From contig OZ219799.1 of assembly GCA_964291275.2 (NCBI GenBank), positions 2,294,001-2,358,000 of the forward strand: a stretch of DNA of 64,000 nucleotides, given 5' to 3'. The notes under the pieces were generated by a model, which had not been told where the DNA came from, did no database searches, and was given only the letters and a program-made list of their open reading frames with translations. Shown one piece after another: positions 1 through 9,004 of the stretch. Each line of letters opens with the position of its first letter. The first letter of the stretch is position 1. The stretch is from Bin80 sp964291275 (GTDB lineage Bacteria > Bacteroidota > Rhodothermia > Rhodothermales > Bin80). The position numbers were made by a program, and so were the translations under genes.

Positions 1-50
1 CCCTGCTTATTCGTTGCATTCGCGAATGCTGTTCGTAAGCGTAACCTCTG

Positions 51-1205
51 ATGCACATCGGTCCGATCGAACTCGGTGAACGCCCGTTGTTACTGGCACC
101 CATGGAGGATGTCTCTGATCCTCCATTCCGAGCGTTGTGCAAGCGCTACGGTGCTGATGTAGTCTACACGGAATTTATCTCGTCAGGGGGGTTGGTTTAT
201 GAGGCCGAAGATTCAGTCATGAAATTGGATATTCGAGAGGCTGAGCGCCCGGTAGGTATCCAGATATTTGGTGGTGATGTAGCTCAAGTCAGGTCGGCCA
301 CAGCCATTGTAGATCGTGTAGAACCGGACATTATTGATATCAATTTTGGATGCCCGGTCCGAAAAGTAGTCTGTAAGGAGGCAGGCGCAGGTATTCTGCG
401 CAATCTGCCCAAAATGGAAAAGATCACACGCGCAGTGGTGGAGGCAACTAAGCGACCCGTAACAGTCAAGACGCGGCTCGGCTGGGATGACGGTAGTATC
501 GACATTGTTAATGTCGCACGAATGCTGGAAAACTGCGGTATTCAGGCGCTGGCCGTGCATGCAAGGACCCGCAAACAGATGTATACGGGACCCGCACGTT
601 GGCAATATCTGCGGGCTATTCGTGAAAACGGATTGCAAAACATTCCACTCATCGGTAATGGTGATGCTTTAGGGCCCGAATCGATTCTTCAAATGTTTGA
701 GGAAACGGGGGTAGACGCCGTCATGATTGGACGCGGTGCGATTGGTAATCCCTGGATATTCAGGCGCGCAAAGGCACTCATTGAAGAGGGGATAGTATTG
801 CCAGGTCCCTCCTGGACTGAACGCATAAGTGTTGTAGAGGAGCATCTGACACTCAAGTGTGCCTGGCTTGGAGAGCACAAGGGAGTGAGGGAAATGCGGC
901 GTATGTACGGTGGTTATTTCAAGGGATTCAGGAACGCAAGCAAGCTCCGTGCACGCCTGATGAAAGCAAACACTGTGGAGGAAGTACTTTCCGTACTGGG
1001 TGGCACCAGGGAAGTGGAACCCAACGTGATTTACCAGAACCCGTCAGACCACACTGCGACGCATTATTACCCGACTGACGAAATAGTCCACTGCCACAAG
1101 GAGGCCGACGATAATTGTCAGAGCCGGCAACGCAAGCCATTGGTCAAAAATTACCAGACCACCCACAGCCCCGAGCGCACCGCCAAGGTACTTGAGGTAA
1201 ATTAG
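51..1205 (+). CDS. dusB: tRNA-dihydrouridine synthase (DusB family)
   Basis: FMN-dependent enzyme that reduces uridine to dihydrouridine in tRNA D-loops. Visible features are the N-terminal TIM-barrel start LLAPMEDVSDPPFR (about residues 14-27), the INFGCP motif with the putative catalytic Cys101, the KTRLGWDD segment and the GNGD/GRGAIGNPW phosphate-binding region. The family core ends near residue 330 (LSVLGGTR). The remaining 53 or so residues read antisense through the 3' end of the convergent DUF445 gene and look unlike any Dus tail, so the native stop has probably been lost or moved. The ATG at 51 begins directly with a typical Dus N-terminus. Family assignment is secure; the DusB subtype is inferred from overall similarity. 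Confidence 0.93.
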   Translation: MHIGPIELGERPLLLAPMEDVSDPPFRALCKRYGADVVYTEFISSGGLVYEAEDSVMKLDIREAERPVGIQIFGGDVAQVRSATAIVDRVEPDIIDINFGCPVRKVVCKEAGAGILRNLPKMEKITRAVVEATKRPVTVKTRLGWDDGSIDIVNVARMLENCGIQALAVHARTRKQMYTGPARWQYLRAIRENGLQNIPLIGNGDALGPESILQMFEETGVDAVMIGRGAIGNPWIFRRAKALIEEGIVLPGPSWTERISVVEEHLTLKCAWLGEHKGVREMRRMYGGYFKGFRNASKLRARLMKANTVEEVLSVLGGTREVEPNVIYQNPSDHTATHYYPTDEIVHCHKEADDNCQSRQRKPLVKNYQTTHSPERTAKVLEVN

Positions 1206-2243
1206 CTGGTCGTTGGAGGTACTTTTGATTAGATCCTCCAGTTGTCGTTCATCGTAGCGAAGCAGGTTATTGGAAACCATCTCGTAGAAATCAAGCGTAT
1301 TAACGAACGCCATGATGGCTTTGGTTAGCCACTGTTCGATATCGTCTGATCTCTGCGAAATTTTTTCCGGTAGTGTCTCGAACAGGTGGTCCAGTTCATC
1401 CACAACAAGGTCTGCAGATTCCGGCAGATCATCAAGGGCTTTTTCTATTTGCCGTTGGAATCCATCCCGATTCAGCATTTGGTACATCTTGACGGCCATG
1501 CCGGCTATACCTCGGTTGACGCTTGAATCAATTTTTTCCATAACCAGGGCCACGAGTTTCCGCTTTAGTTCGGGGTCCCGTAGTTTTTCCTTGATATACC
1601 GATTGGCCAAGGCCTTGATATCCTGTTGAAAATCTTCGTCTGACAGTAGGTTCTGAGTTACCTGTAAGGCCATATCGCGGTATTTCGGGACGACTCCACT
1701 CAGTCTGATGCGTTCCTGGATAACCTCTTCATTGATCAGGTCTCGGCTGATTGCAATGGCAATCAGGTCGGTTATGCGCTCGCGTTGGGCCGGAATGATT
1801 CCTTGGCCCAAAAGTGGTCTGTTTCCACGTGGGTGAAAGAGCATTGTAATGGCCAACCAGTTTGTAAGAAAACCAATCAAACCGGCAGCCGAAATTGTCA
1901 CAAAAAGTCCTTCCAAATCAAGCATTCGGCTGAACGTCGGAAAACCAAGCCCGGAATAGCCGCTCAAGACAGAGACTTGTTCGCCCGATGAGTACAGATA
2001 AATCCCTGAATCATCCAGCAGGAGACTCAAGCCTTCGAAGTCCCAGAAAAATGAAGTAATAAAAAGGGCCAGTAATAGCCAGGGAATTACCCGGAGGAGT
2101 CGCAGTGTTAGCCCGGACTTGATTGCTTTATTTTTGGGAGTAACAGTTTTCGGCCCTGGTTTTTCCCCCGGCCAGTAGTGTTCGAGATGGCGCTCGAGGA
2201 TCTCCTTGAGATCACTATCAGCTACGCGGTCTGGTTTCGTCAT
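1044..2243 (-). CDS. DUF445 family membrane protein
   Basis: A 399-residue inner-membrane protein of the DUF445 type. Hydrophobic segments lie near residues 47-69, 108-137 (with TNWLAITMLFHPR, typical of the family) and about 350-392, flanking a long helical soluble middle. The function of the family is not established. It is the last gene of a reverse-strand run that also holds mlaE, mlaF, mlaD and an HD hydrolase, with only 7 bases between it and the HD gene. Co-transcription is therefore likely and a role in envelope homeostasis is a reasonable guess. Its 3' end overlaps dusB by 162 bases in antisense. Confidence 0.8.
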   Translation of the reverse strand: MTKPDRVADSDLKEILERHLEHYWPGEKPGPKTVTPKNKAIKSGLTLRLLRVIPWLLLALFITSFFWDFEGLSLLLDDSGIYLYSSGEQVSVLSGYSGLGFPTFSRMLDLEGLFVTISAAGLIGFLTNWLAITMLFHPRGNRPLLGQGIIPAQRERITDLIAIAISRDLINEEVIQERIRLSGVVPKYRDMALQVTQNLLSDEDFQQDIKALANRYIKEKLRDPELKRKLVALVMEKIDSSVNRGIAGMAVKMYQMLNRDGFQRQIEKALDDLPESADLVVDELDHLFETLPEKISQRSDDIEQWLTKAIMAFVNTLDFYEMVSNNLLRYDERQLEDLIKSTSNDQLIYLKYLGGALGAVGGLVIFDQWLALPALTIIVGLLVAVDYFVSRVIMRRSVV

Positions 2244-2250
2244 GTGGAGG

Positions 2251-2832
2251 TTAACGAGCTGCTACCAGTCCCAGCCTGTCTGCATGTGCGTGCATTCCGC
2301 TGATTACATTAGTGATATGCTGAGACAATTCAATTCCCAGTTCCTCGGCGCCTAGTTGAATCTCTTCTCGGCTCACTGCTGCTGCGAAGGCTTTATCCTT
2401 CAATTTTTTGCGTACACTCTTGACCTTCATCCCATCAAGGCGGGTAGGTCGAACGTAGGCGACCGCTGTTATGAATCCAGCCAATTCATCTACGGCAAAA
2501 AGTGTCTTGGCCAGAAGAGTTTCTCGTGGTGTTCCTGTGTGCGGTGCATGACCGAGGATTGCTTTGACGATTGATTCAGGATATTTCAGTTCACGGAGCA
2601 ATTTGGCGCCCACATAAGGATGTTCTTCGAGTGTAGGGTGTCGTTCGTAGTCCAAATCATGCAGGAGGCCAGTGATTCGCCAAAGGGTTACATTTTCGTC
2701 GAAGAGGTTGGCGTAGCCTTCCATTGCTGCTTCGACGGCATAGGCATGTCTTCGAAGACTGTCTGATTTCGTCCACTCGTGGAATAGTTTGAGTGCGTCG
2801 TCGTAAGTAGGCATTGGGCTAGAAGAAGTCAA
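2251..2832 (-). CDS. HD-domain phosphohydrolase
   Basis: A 193-residue single-domain HD protein. The metal-binding signature is present as an N-terminal histidine (RRHAYAVE), the central LLHDLDYE pair and a later EEHPYVGAKLL histidine, followed by LGHAPHTGTP. Such small HD proteins resemble the HDIG/YfbR-like hydrolases that act on nucleotides or phosphorylated metabolites; the substrate cannot be told from sequence. The gene starts inside the last 14 bases of mlaD, which suggests translational coupling with the lipid-transport operon. A functional link to phospholipid traffic is inference only. Confidence 0.75.
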   Translation of the reverse strand: MTSSSPMPTYDDALKLFHEWTKSDSLRRHAYAVEAAMEGYANLFDENVTLWRITGLLHDLDYERHPTLEEHPYVGAKLLRELKYPESIVKAILGHAPHTGTPRETLLAKTLFAVDELAGFITAVAYVRPTRLDGMKVKSVRKKLKDKAFAAAVSREEIQLGAEELGIELSQHITNVISGMHAHADRLGLVAAR

Positions 2833-3736
2833 TGAGCTTCAAGTGGCGCAGATATTGGCTGGGATTCTCCTCGAAATTTTCGAGGATACGCCTCAACGCT
2901 GCAGATGCAGCATGAGCTTCTATGTAGAGGGAATCGTCAGTAACGAGTTTGCCTAGTGTTCCTTGACCATTGTTTATAGAAGCGAGCAGCGTATTGAGCT
3001 CATTTGTCGTGGTTTCCAGCAGGTTAAGGTTCATTGATAGGCGATCAAGGACCTCTTTTATTCCAGTTGCTGCACCGCCAAGAGAATCTCCGGCGAAAGA
3101 TTCGAGGGTATCTGACAGTTTCTCGATGTCTTTCAGTACGGCCTGCAGACTTCCCTGCTCAGCAAGGAGGACGGTTTCGAAAGCATCAGCCGAATTGCGG
3201 ATAGACGTTAAAGTCTGTTGCATTTGGCTTTCCGGTCCGGTCAGGAGCTCCCTGGCAGCATTAATTGCCAGATTGGACCCTGTAAGAACTGTGTCAATGC
3301 GCCCCAGGACCGCAGGTGCACGATCAGAAAGGTCAGCCAGAATATCAGATTGGGTTGAAGCAGGAATGAAGGAGCCTGGTTCGTACGCAGGAGCGTCAGG
3401 TGGACCAAGTGTGAGGTTGAGCTGCACACTGCTTACAAATCCAAAACCACCCGCGTACGCAACTGTCCCCTCGGTTAAAACAACCTCCTTTCCGACCGAA
3501 AATGTGATATAAGCTCCTGTTAGTGTGAGACGTACCTCAGTTATGGTACCAACGCCCACTCCGTTGACTACCACAACATTACCAGTTACGAGGCCGTTGG
3601 AATTGCTCAGTTCCGTGTGATATACGGTAGCCTGCCCAAAAAGGGGTAGGTCTCTCAAAAATCGGGCGCCTAGATAGAATACGACCCCCGCGAGGACGAC
3701 TGCCAAGCCAATCTTCAGTTCATTTTTTATTTTCAC
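2819..3736 (-). CDS. mlaD: MlaD/MCE-domain lipid transport protein
   Basis: Membrane-anchored periplasmic lipid-binding subunit of an Mla-type transporter. It has one N-terminal transmembrane anchor (about residues 7-25) and an MCE domain at about 36-115 with the VVVNGVGVGTITEV pattern. A long helical C-terminal region (to residue 305) matches long-form MCE proteins that make a channel or needle. It lies directly after mlaF (4 bases) and mlaE in one reverse-strand operon, which supports an MlaEFD complex moving glycerophospholipids between inner and outer membranes. MlaB and MlaC homologues are not visible in this window. Confidence 0.88.
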   Translation of the reverse strand: MKIKNELKIGLAVVLAGVVFYLGARFLRDLPLFGQATVYHTELSNSNGLVTGNVVVVNGVGVGTITEVRLTLTGAYITFSVGKEVVLTEGTVAYAGGFGFVSSVQLNLTLGPPDAPAYEPGSFIPASTQSDILADLSDRAPAVLGRIDTVLTGSNLAINAARELLTGPESQMQQTLTSIRNSADAFETVLLAEQGSLQAVLKDIEKLSDTLESFAGDSLGGAATGIKEVLDRLSMNLNLLETTTNELNTLLASINNGQGTLGKLVTDDSLYIEAHAASAALRRILENFEENPSQYLRHLKLIDFF

Positions 3737-3740
3737 TTGC

Positions 3741-4502
3741 TCATGGGCTGTTGGGTGAGTGGTGAGCTCCGATCACATATTCGTTGGCCTTAACGAAGGA
3801 ACGCAGAACCGTATCGGTACTTTGGTGCAACTCTTCTGTTGTGCCTGTCCAATGCATACGTGTATCGTGAATAAAAGCTACATGATCGGCTATTTGCAGC
3901 ACTGAATGCATATCATGAGTAACGACAATACTTGTAATTTCGAGGCGTTGAGCCAAATTTTTTATCAGTTCATTGATAGTATTGGACGTTTCTGGATCGA
4001 GTCCGCTGGTTGGCTCGTCGTAGATAATGTAGCGGGGGCGCAAAGCAATAGCACGTGCGAGTGCTATACGTTTGCGCATGCCTCCAGATAAAGCAGATGT
4101 GCTCTTTGATCCGACATTGGAGAGTTGGACCAGATCGAGGCATGTTTGTACCTCCTGCCGTATTTCCTGATCGGTTTTCGCAGTAAAGGTTCGAAGTGGA
4201 AAAGCAACATTCTCGAATGAATCCATCGAATCGAAGAGTGCACCTCCCTGGAAGAGAACCCCGAACTGTCTCCGGATTTTCCGGAGTTCGTTATAGCTGA
4301 TTTCACTGATATCCGTGTGGTTTACCAATACGCGTCCCCGGTCGGGGAGCAATAGCCCAATGATATGCTTCATGAGGACACTCTTACCTGAGCCACTTCG
4401 CCCAATGATTGCCTGTGTACTACCCTCGCGGATTTTCAGTGAAACATCCTGAAGTACAGGACGGCCAGCGAATGATTTATAAACGTTCTCTACCCGGATC
4501 AT
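3741..4502 (-). CDS. mlaF: MlaF-type ABC transporter ATP-binding protein
   Basis: Cytoplasmic ATPase of the Mla lipid transporter, 253 residues. Walker A is GRSGSGKS (about 34-41), the signature motif is LSGGMRKRIALARA, and Walker B is YIIYDEPTSGLDPETS, followed by the H-loop VVTHDMHS. The LSGGM rather than LSGGQ signature is characteristic of the MlaF/Mkl group. It sits between mlaE and mlaD in the usual E-F-D order, so the assignment to phospholipid transport is strong. Confidence 0.93.
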   Translation of the reverse strand: MIRVENVYKSFAGRPVLQDVSLKIREGSTQAIIGRSGSGKSVLMKHIIGLLLPDRGRVLVNHTDISEISYNELRKIRRQFGVLFQGGALFDSMDSFENVAFPLRTFTAKTDQEIRQEVQTCLDLVQLSNVGSKSTSALSGGMRKRIALARAIALRPRYIIYDEPTSGLDPETSNTINELIKNLAQRLEITSIVVTHDMHSVLQIADHVAFIHDTRMHWTGTTEELHQSTDTVLRSFVKANEYVIGAHHSPNSP

Positions 4503-4556
4503 ATGATTGAAATGAGATCGTTCAGTAGAAATAACGTGTGTGTGGAGGTAGTGTGG

Positions 4557-5321
4557 CTATAACAGAAGAACAGCGAGGATCAGATCAGCTATTAGAATAA
4601 GCACACAACTCATAACAGCGGCCCGAGTCGTACTGCGCCCGACTCCATCGGCGCCACCTTCGGTGAAGTAACCGATATGACAAGATACTGCTGTTATGAG
4701 GAACCCAAAAACGAATGACTTGATCAGTCCAAAATAGGGGCCGAAAGTGTCAAAGTGCTCTCGTGCACCCAGAATGAACTCGGCGCTTGATACAACTCCG
4801 GTCAATTCGGCTGCTGCCAGCCCCCCAAAGACTCCAATAACGCATGCTGCAACATACAGAACCGGTACCATTAGAATGCCTGCCAAAACACGAGGAACGA
4901 TCAGGAATCCAATTGAATTCAGTCCCATAGCCTCCAGGGCATCAATTTGCTCTGTGACACGCATGGTACCAAGCTCGGCTGCAATGCGCGCACCAACACG
5001 ACCAGAGAGAATGAACCCTGTTACGACGGCTGCAAGCTCCATAGTCAATGACGGTACCACGACAGCGCCGATAATTTTAGGGGGGATCAGGGGGGACACC
5101 AACTGATAAGCAGTCTGAACCGTTGTCACCGCTCCGGAAAATGCAGCCGCCAAGGCAACGATGGGAATTGATTCAATACCAATTCGTACCATCTGTATCT
5201 GCGTGTTTTGCCGATAGGTTTTCAGCTCACGCAAAGACATGAAGGCCGACGACATAAGGATCGTGAAGCGGCCAATATTCAGAAACGGCTGTGCAACACG
5301 TAAAACTCCTGGAGACATCAC
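4557..5321 (-). CDS. mlaE: MlaE-type ABC transporter permease
   Basis: Inner-membrane permease (254 residues) of the Mla lipid transport system. It has the MlaE-family amphipathic N-terminal helix region, five or so hydrophobic segments and the conserved motif GRVGARIAAELGTMRVTEQIDALEAMG (about residues 106-132), the coupling helix that contacts MlaF. It is the first gene of the reverse operon mlaE-mlaF-mlaD-HD-DUF445. The promoter must lie in the roughly 100-base divergent gap shared with radA. Confidence 0.92.
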   Translation of the reverse strand: MMSPGVLRVAQPFLNIGRFTILMSSAFMSLRELKTYRQNTQIQMVRIGIESIPIVALAAAFSGAVTTVQTAYQLVSPLIPPKIIGAVVVPSLTMELAAVVTGFILSGRVGARIAAELGTMRVTEQIDALEAMGLNSIGFLIVPRVLAGILMVPVLYVAACVIGVFGGLAAAELTGVVSSAEFILGAREHFDTFGPYFGLIKSFVFGFLITAVSCHIGYFTEGGADGVGRSTTRAAVMSCVLILIADLILAVLLL

Positions 5322-5420
5322 TAGCGTCGGATGATTGGGCGGTTAATCAATTATCGCAGCTGTTGTTTCTAGCCAACCCAGCCCAGAGAAACTATATTGC
5401 ATAATAATCGGGGAATTTTC

Positions 5421-6764
5421 ATGGCAAAAACGAAAACACGGTACTGCTGTCAGGAGTGTGGATATTCATCTCCCAAGTGGTTGGGCAGATGTCCAGGGTG
5501 CGACTTTTGGGACACGATGATAGAAGAAAAAGGAACTGGTCGAAGTCATGTGTCCATTCCCGTGGCGGTCCCAAAGCCTATTGGTGAGGTCGAGATCGGC
5601 GAAATGCCACGCATCGCGACCGGTGCAGAGGAGCTGGATCGTCTTATGGGAGGGGGGATTATGCGTGGATCTATCGTGCTGGTGGCAGGGGATCCAGGTA
5701 TCGGAAAATCCACGCTCATGACAGAACTGGGGCGTTATCTGGACCCACTAACAGTTTTGTATGTGTCGGGCGAAGAATCGGCCCGACAGGTAAAACTCCG
5801 GGCCGAGCGCTTAGGTGCAGCCACGGACAACGTACTCCTTTTGGCCGAAACCAATGCGCCCGCAATACTGGGAGCGATTGAGGATTCATTGCCGGATGTG
5901 GTTGTGATCGATTCTATTCAGACACTTTACGATCCTGATGTGTCCAGTGCACCTGGGAGTGTGTCCCAGATTCGAGAGAATGCAGCAGCATTAATGCAGC
6001 TTACAAAGAAAATGAATGCTGCCACCTTTCTGGTTGGACATGTAACCCGGTCTGGATCAATAGCAGGTCCGCGTGTTCTAGAGCATCTGGTGGATACTGT
6101 ATTGTATTTCGAGGGTGATCGCAATCACGGCTACCGCATATTGCGGGCGGTGAAGAACCGGTTTGGATCCACTAATGAGATTGGTGTTTTCGAAATGACC
6201 AATACTGGGCTTCAGCAAGTCCTGAATCCAAGTGAGATATTTCTGTCTGAGCGGCAGAGTGGCATTGCTGGGTCCTGCGTGGTCTGTGCAGTTGAGGGGA
6301 GTCGCCCATTGTTGGTAGAGGTCCAGGCACTGGTGTCGAAGACGGCCTATGGTACGCCCCAGCGGACATCTGCAGGTTTTGACCCAAAGCGGCTGCAATT
6401 GCTCTTGGCAGTGCTGGAAAAGCGGGAAGGCTTGGCTATGAGTGGCCATGATGTTTTCCTGAACATCGCAGGTGGAGTGCGGATAGAGGAACCTGCCGCA
6501 GATTTGGGTATAGCAGCTGCCATTGCCTCATCTCTCTATGACGTACCTGCGGACAAATGTGGGGTTCTCATTGGGGAGGTTGGACTGGGAGGCGAGGTTC
6601 GAGGTGTCAGTCGACTTGAAATACGCCTGAAGGAATGCGCCAAGCTCGGATTTGAGCGTGTGGTCGTGCCCTCGAAGAGTCTACAGGGATTTGTGCCACC
6701 AAGTAATATTCAGATTGTAGGAGTACAAACTATTAGTGAAGTACTTGAGCTGTTTTTAGTCTAA
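5421..6764 (+). CDS. radA: DNA repair protein RadA
   Basis: DnaB-like branch-migration ATPase for recombinational repair. The N-terminus has the zinc finger CQECGYSSPKWLGRCPGC, then Walker A GDPGIGKST, the RadA-specific KNRFGSTNEIGVFEM motif, and a C-terminal Lon-protease-like domain (LLVEVQALVS through GEVGLGGEVRGV). The ATG at 5421 is preferred over a TTG eight codons upstream because MAKTKTRYCCQECG is the usual start and GGGGAA lies just before it. Length (447 residues) is normal for the family. It is transcribed divergently from mlaE. Confidence 0.96.
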   Translation: MAKTKTRYCCQECGYSSPKWLGRCPGCDFWDTMIEEKGTGRSHVSIPVAVPKPIGEVEIGEMPRIATGAEELDRLMGGGIMRGSIVLVAGDPGIGKSTLMTELGRYLDPLTVLYVSGEESARQVKLRAERLGAATDNVLLLAETNAPAILGAIEDSLPDVVVIDSIQTLYDPDVSSAPGSVSQIRENAAALMQLTKKMNAATFLVGHVTRSGSIAGPRVLEHLVDTVLYFEGDRNHGYRILRAVKNRFGSTNEIGVFEMTNTGLQQVLNPSEIFLSERQSGIAGSCVVCAVEGSRPLLVEVQALVSKTAYGTPQRTSAGFDPKRLQLLLAVLEKREGLAMSGHDVFLNIAGGVRIEEPAADLGIAAAIASSLYDVPADKCGVLIGEVGLGGEVRGVSRLEIRLKECAKLGFERVVVPSKSLQGFVPPSNIQIVGVQTISEVLELFLV

Positions 6765-6822
6765 GGGTTTGCAATAATCACGAATCGATGTACGTTCTTT
6801 GAATCGAGTGGCTTACTCCGAT

Positions 6823-7458
6823 ATGAATACATCACTGTCTGATGAAGAACTGTTGACCGCTTACGCGGAGCGGGGCGATCAATTGGCGTTTCGACAGCTG
6901 GTTGATCGCCACAAGGACCGTGTATATGGTTTCATTCTGGGCATGGTCCATGATGCGGAACTGGCGAGCGATTTGTTTCAAGACACGTTTTTACGGGTGA
7001 TTGACGTGATGCAACGACGCCGAGGGAGTTACAAGCCCCAAGGTAGATTTCTTGGGTGGGTATTGATGATTGCACGCAATGTTGTGTATGATCACAAGCG
7101 GAGTCGGAAAAAGTGGAAGGATGTGTCTGACGGAGACGAGGGGTTCTGGGATCGTTTTCCCGATGATGCGGAGTCTGCCGATGATGCACTGTACCTCAAG
7201 GAAAGAAATCAATGGCTGTCGGCTTGTATTGACAGTTTGCCACCAGCGCAGCGGGAAGTTGTGTTATTGAGACAGGATGCCGAAATGACATTCAGGGAAA
7301 TCGCTGAGATCACCGGTGTATCTATTAATACTGCACTGGGGCGGATGCGGTATGCACTAATCAACCTCCGGAAAATGATTGAACAGCAATCAAGTGCTTA
7401 TGCACCTGAGTCTACTCGTTCGCAAAGGGTGCAGTTCACTGCGGTAACACATGTCTAA
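6823..7458 (+). CDS. ECF-type RNA polymerase sigma factor
   Basis: Extracytoplasmic-function sigma-70 family member. Region 2 is at about residues 8-85 of the ORF (LAFRQLVDRHKDRVYGFILGMVHD, LFQDTFLRV, ARNVVYDHKR). Region 4 follows (LPPAQREVVLLRQDAEMTFREIAEITGVSINTALGRMRYAL), with a helix-turn-helix. The ATG at 6823 (MNTSLSDEELL) is a standard start; a TTG at 6799 is in frame. The next gene overlaps by 8 bases and encodes a membrane protein in the place of an anti-sigma factor, so the pair probably forms a signal-response switch. The two secreted proteins downstream are likely targets or sensors; that is inference. Confidence 0.92.
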   Translation: MNTSLSDEELLTAYAERGDQLAFRQLVDRHKDRVYGFILGMVHDAELASDLFQDTFLRVIDVMQRRRGSYKPQGRFLGWVLMIARNVVYDHKRSRKKWKDVSDGDEGFWDRFPDDAESADDALYLKERNQWLSACIDSLPPAQREVVLLRQDAEMTFREIAEITGVSINTALGRMRYALINLRKMIEQQSSAYAPESTRSQRVQFTAVTHV

Positions 7459-8023
7459 CGGAAGTGACAAGATGGACGAAAAGCTACTTCTTATACAGCA
7501 TCTTTACGGTGAAAAAGAGGATGCAGAGGAGCTAAGTGAGCTCCTCAAAGATCCCGCGAACCGTGCAGAGTATGAGGCACTGCGGGAGGTCAAGCGAAAA
7601 TTAAAAAATCGAGCCTTGCGCAGATCGATTACTGCTCCGGAAGATGCGGTAGATCGGATTATTGCGTCTGCCCGCCCCAAACTGACACCCATTTGGAAAC
7701 TCCCTACTGGTCGCTCGAGACGAATTGTGGTGTTTGGTGGTGTGGGGGCTGCAGCGGCCTGCCTGCTTTTCGTTTTTCTACTTTCTGGACGGCAGGCGCA
7801 GGAGCCGTCTGTTACCTCAGATGAGATCCCGAATCCAGTGGAGTTGATAAAATGGGATGACACTCAGGAACGTATCGAAATGCAGCAAACGCTTAATGTA
7901 GTTCGCCAGCGGACCAGACCAAACTTATGGGATGAGTCTGCAGTCATAAGGCTGGATTCACTCGCTGGAAATTTAGACACTAGTCCTTCTGGAGTGGAAT
8001 CTGCCAGCACACTTCCTCAGTAA
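7451..8023 (+). CDS. Putative anti-sigma factor, single-pass membrane protein
   Basis: A 190-residue protein with an acidic N-terminal cytoplasmic part, one transmembrane segment at about residues 93-116 (IVVFGGVGAAAACLLFVFLL) and a C-terminal periplasmic tail. No zinc-binding HxxxCxxC motif is seen, so it is not a classical ZAS anti-sigma factor. The call rests on its 8-base overlap with the upstream ECF sigma gene and on this topology. Direct sequence similarity to a named family was not recognised. Confidence 0.6.
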   Translation: MSNGSDKMDEKLLLIQHLYGEKEDAEELSELLKDPANRAEYEALREVKRKLKNRALRRSITAPEDAVDRIIASARPKLTPIWKLPTGRSRRIVVFGGVGAAAACLLFVFLLSGRQAQEPSVTSDEIPNPVELIKWDDTQERIEMQQTLNVVRQRTRPNLWDESAVIRLDSLAGNLDTSPSGVESASTLPQ

Positions 8024-8044
8024 CCAAACTAGCGCGCACTCACA

Positions 8045-8935
8045 ATGAAACGGATAACACTTATACACTTGTCAACTGTTTTACTGGTCGCATTTTTTGT
8101 GACTGCTGGTGTTTCAGCTCAAATTGACCTTCAAGGTGATGAAAATGGTCTGAGAGTGAATGGGAAAACAATTGATTCCAGTGATCTGCCCGAAAGCTTG
8201 AGCAATATAATAGAGGGAGCGCACTTTGCTCTGCACACGAGTGGTTCTTTTCCAATGCGAGTCACGATCAATGACGTGCAGTACGAAGTTTGGGAGGGCA
8301 GAATTGTAGAGTCTGACAAAACTGGCAACGTAAGCTTCAGGCTCCAGATCCGGAGAGGACCAGATTCGAGCTTTCTCGGGATGAAGATTTCCTCTGATCC
8401 AGACCAGAGTAGCATTGAGCGTGTGGCGGTACGCCCGTTTTTACAACCTGCGGATGATACAGCCGAAATACTCCTGGATTCGTCGGGGGAAGCACTCCGA
8501 GTAGCTGAAAGGTTACTCATGCAGCAAGCCTCACTAACCAATAGTCAAATCGAAGCTATTACTCATGCTACGTCTATTGCGGGACAGGATGCGCTCAGGC
8601 CGCTTGAGCTGTCTAACTACATGGCGGATGTACTGGGTGCCAGCGATGAGCTGTCTGAATTATTGCGATATGAATGGCGGAAAGAGTTTGAAGCTCGGCA
8701 AATGGCGGCACGGATAAGAGACATTGCCCCAGGGAGGGAGCGCGACATAGCCATTGCAGAGTTAAGGGAGAAGCTGGAGACCATCTTTTCTCTGAAGCAG
8801 GATAATCGTGTGAGGGAAATAAATCGTATAAGATTGGATCTGGAAAAAATGCAGCTACAGGTAAGGGAAAGGAATCAAGCTATGGAACGTCTAATCGATG
8901 CGCGTCTGGATGAGCTGTTGGGAACAGGGCGGTAA
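8045..8935 (+). CDS. Secreted protein with C-terminal coiled coil
   Basis: A 296-residue exported protein with a signal peptide (MKRITLIHLSTVLLVAFFVTAGVSA, cut before QIDL). The middle, about 30-150, is a beta-rich stretch. From about residue 220 there is a charged helical region (AELREKLETIF...REINRIRLDLEKMQLQVRERN) ending in LIDARLDELLG. This C-terminal module resembles the end of the next gene's product, so the two look like distant paralogues sharing a periplasmic coiled-coil domain. It is 21 bases after the putative anti-sigma gene. The function is unknown; CpxP/Spy-like stress chaperones or sensors are a loose analogy only. Confidence 0.7.
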   Translation: MKRITLIHLSTVLLVAFFVTAGVSAQIDLQGDENGLRVNGKTIDSSDLPESLSNIIEGAHFALHTSGSFPMRVTINDVQYEVWEGRIVESDKTGNVSFRLQIRRGPDSSFLGMKISSDPDQSSIERVAVRPFLQPADDTAEILLDSSGEALRVAERLLMQQASLTNSQIEAITHATSIAGQDALRPLELSNYMADVLGASDELSELLRYEWRKEFEARQMAARIRDIAPGRERDIAIAELREKLETIFSLKQDNRVREINRIRLDLEKMQLQVRERNQAMERLIDARLDELLGTGR

Positions 8936-9004
8936 TAGCAAGCAAGTGGGCGCGATTGCTTAAATCCATTACGGTGCAGAGGTAGCACAAACCGAACGAT
9001 AGAC

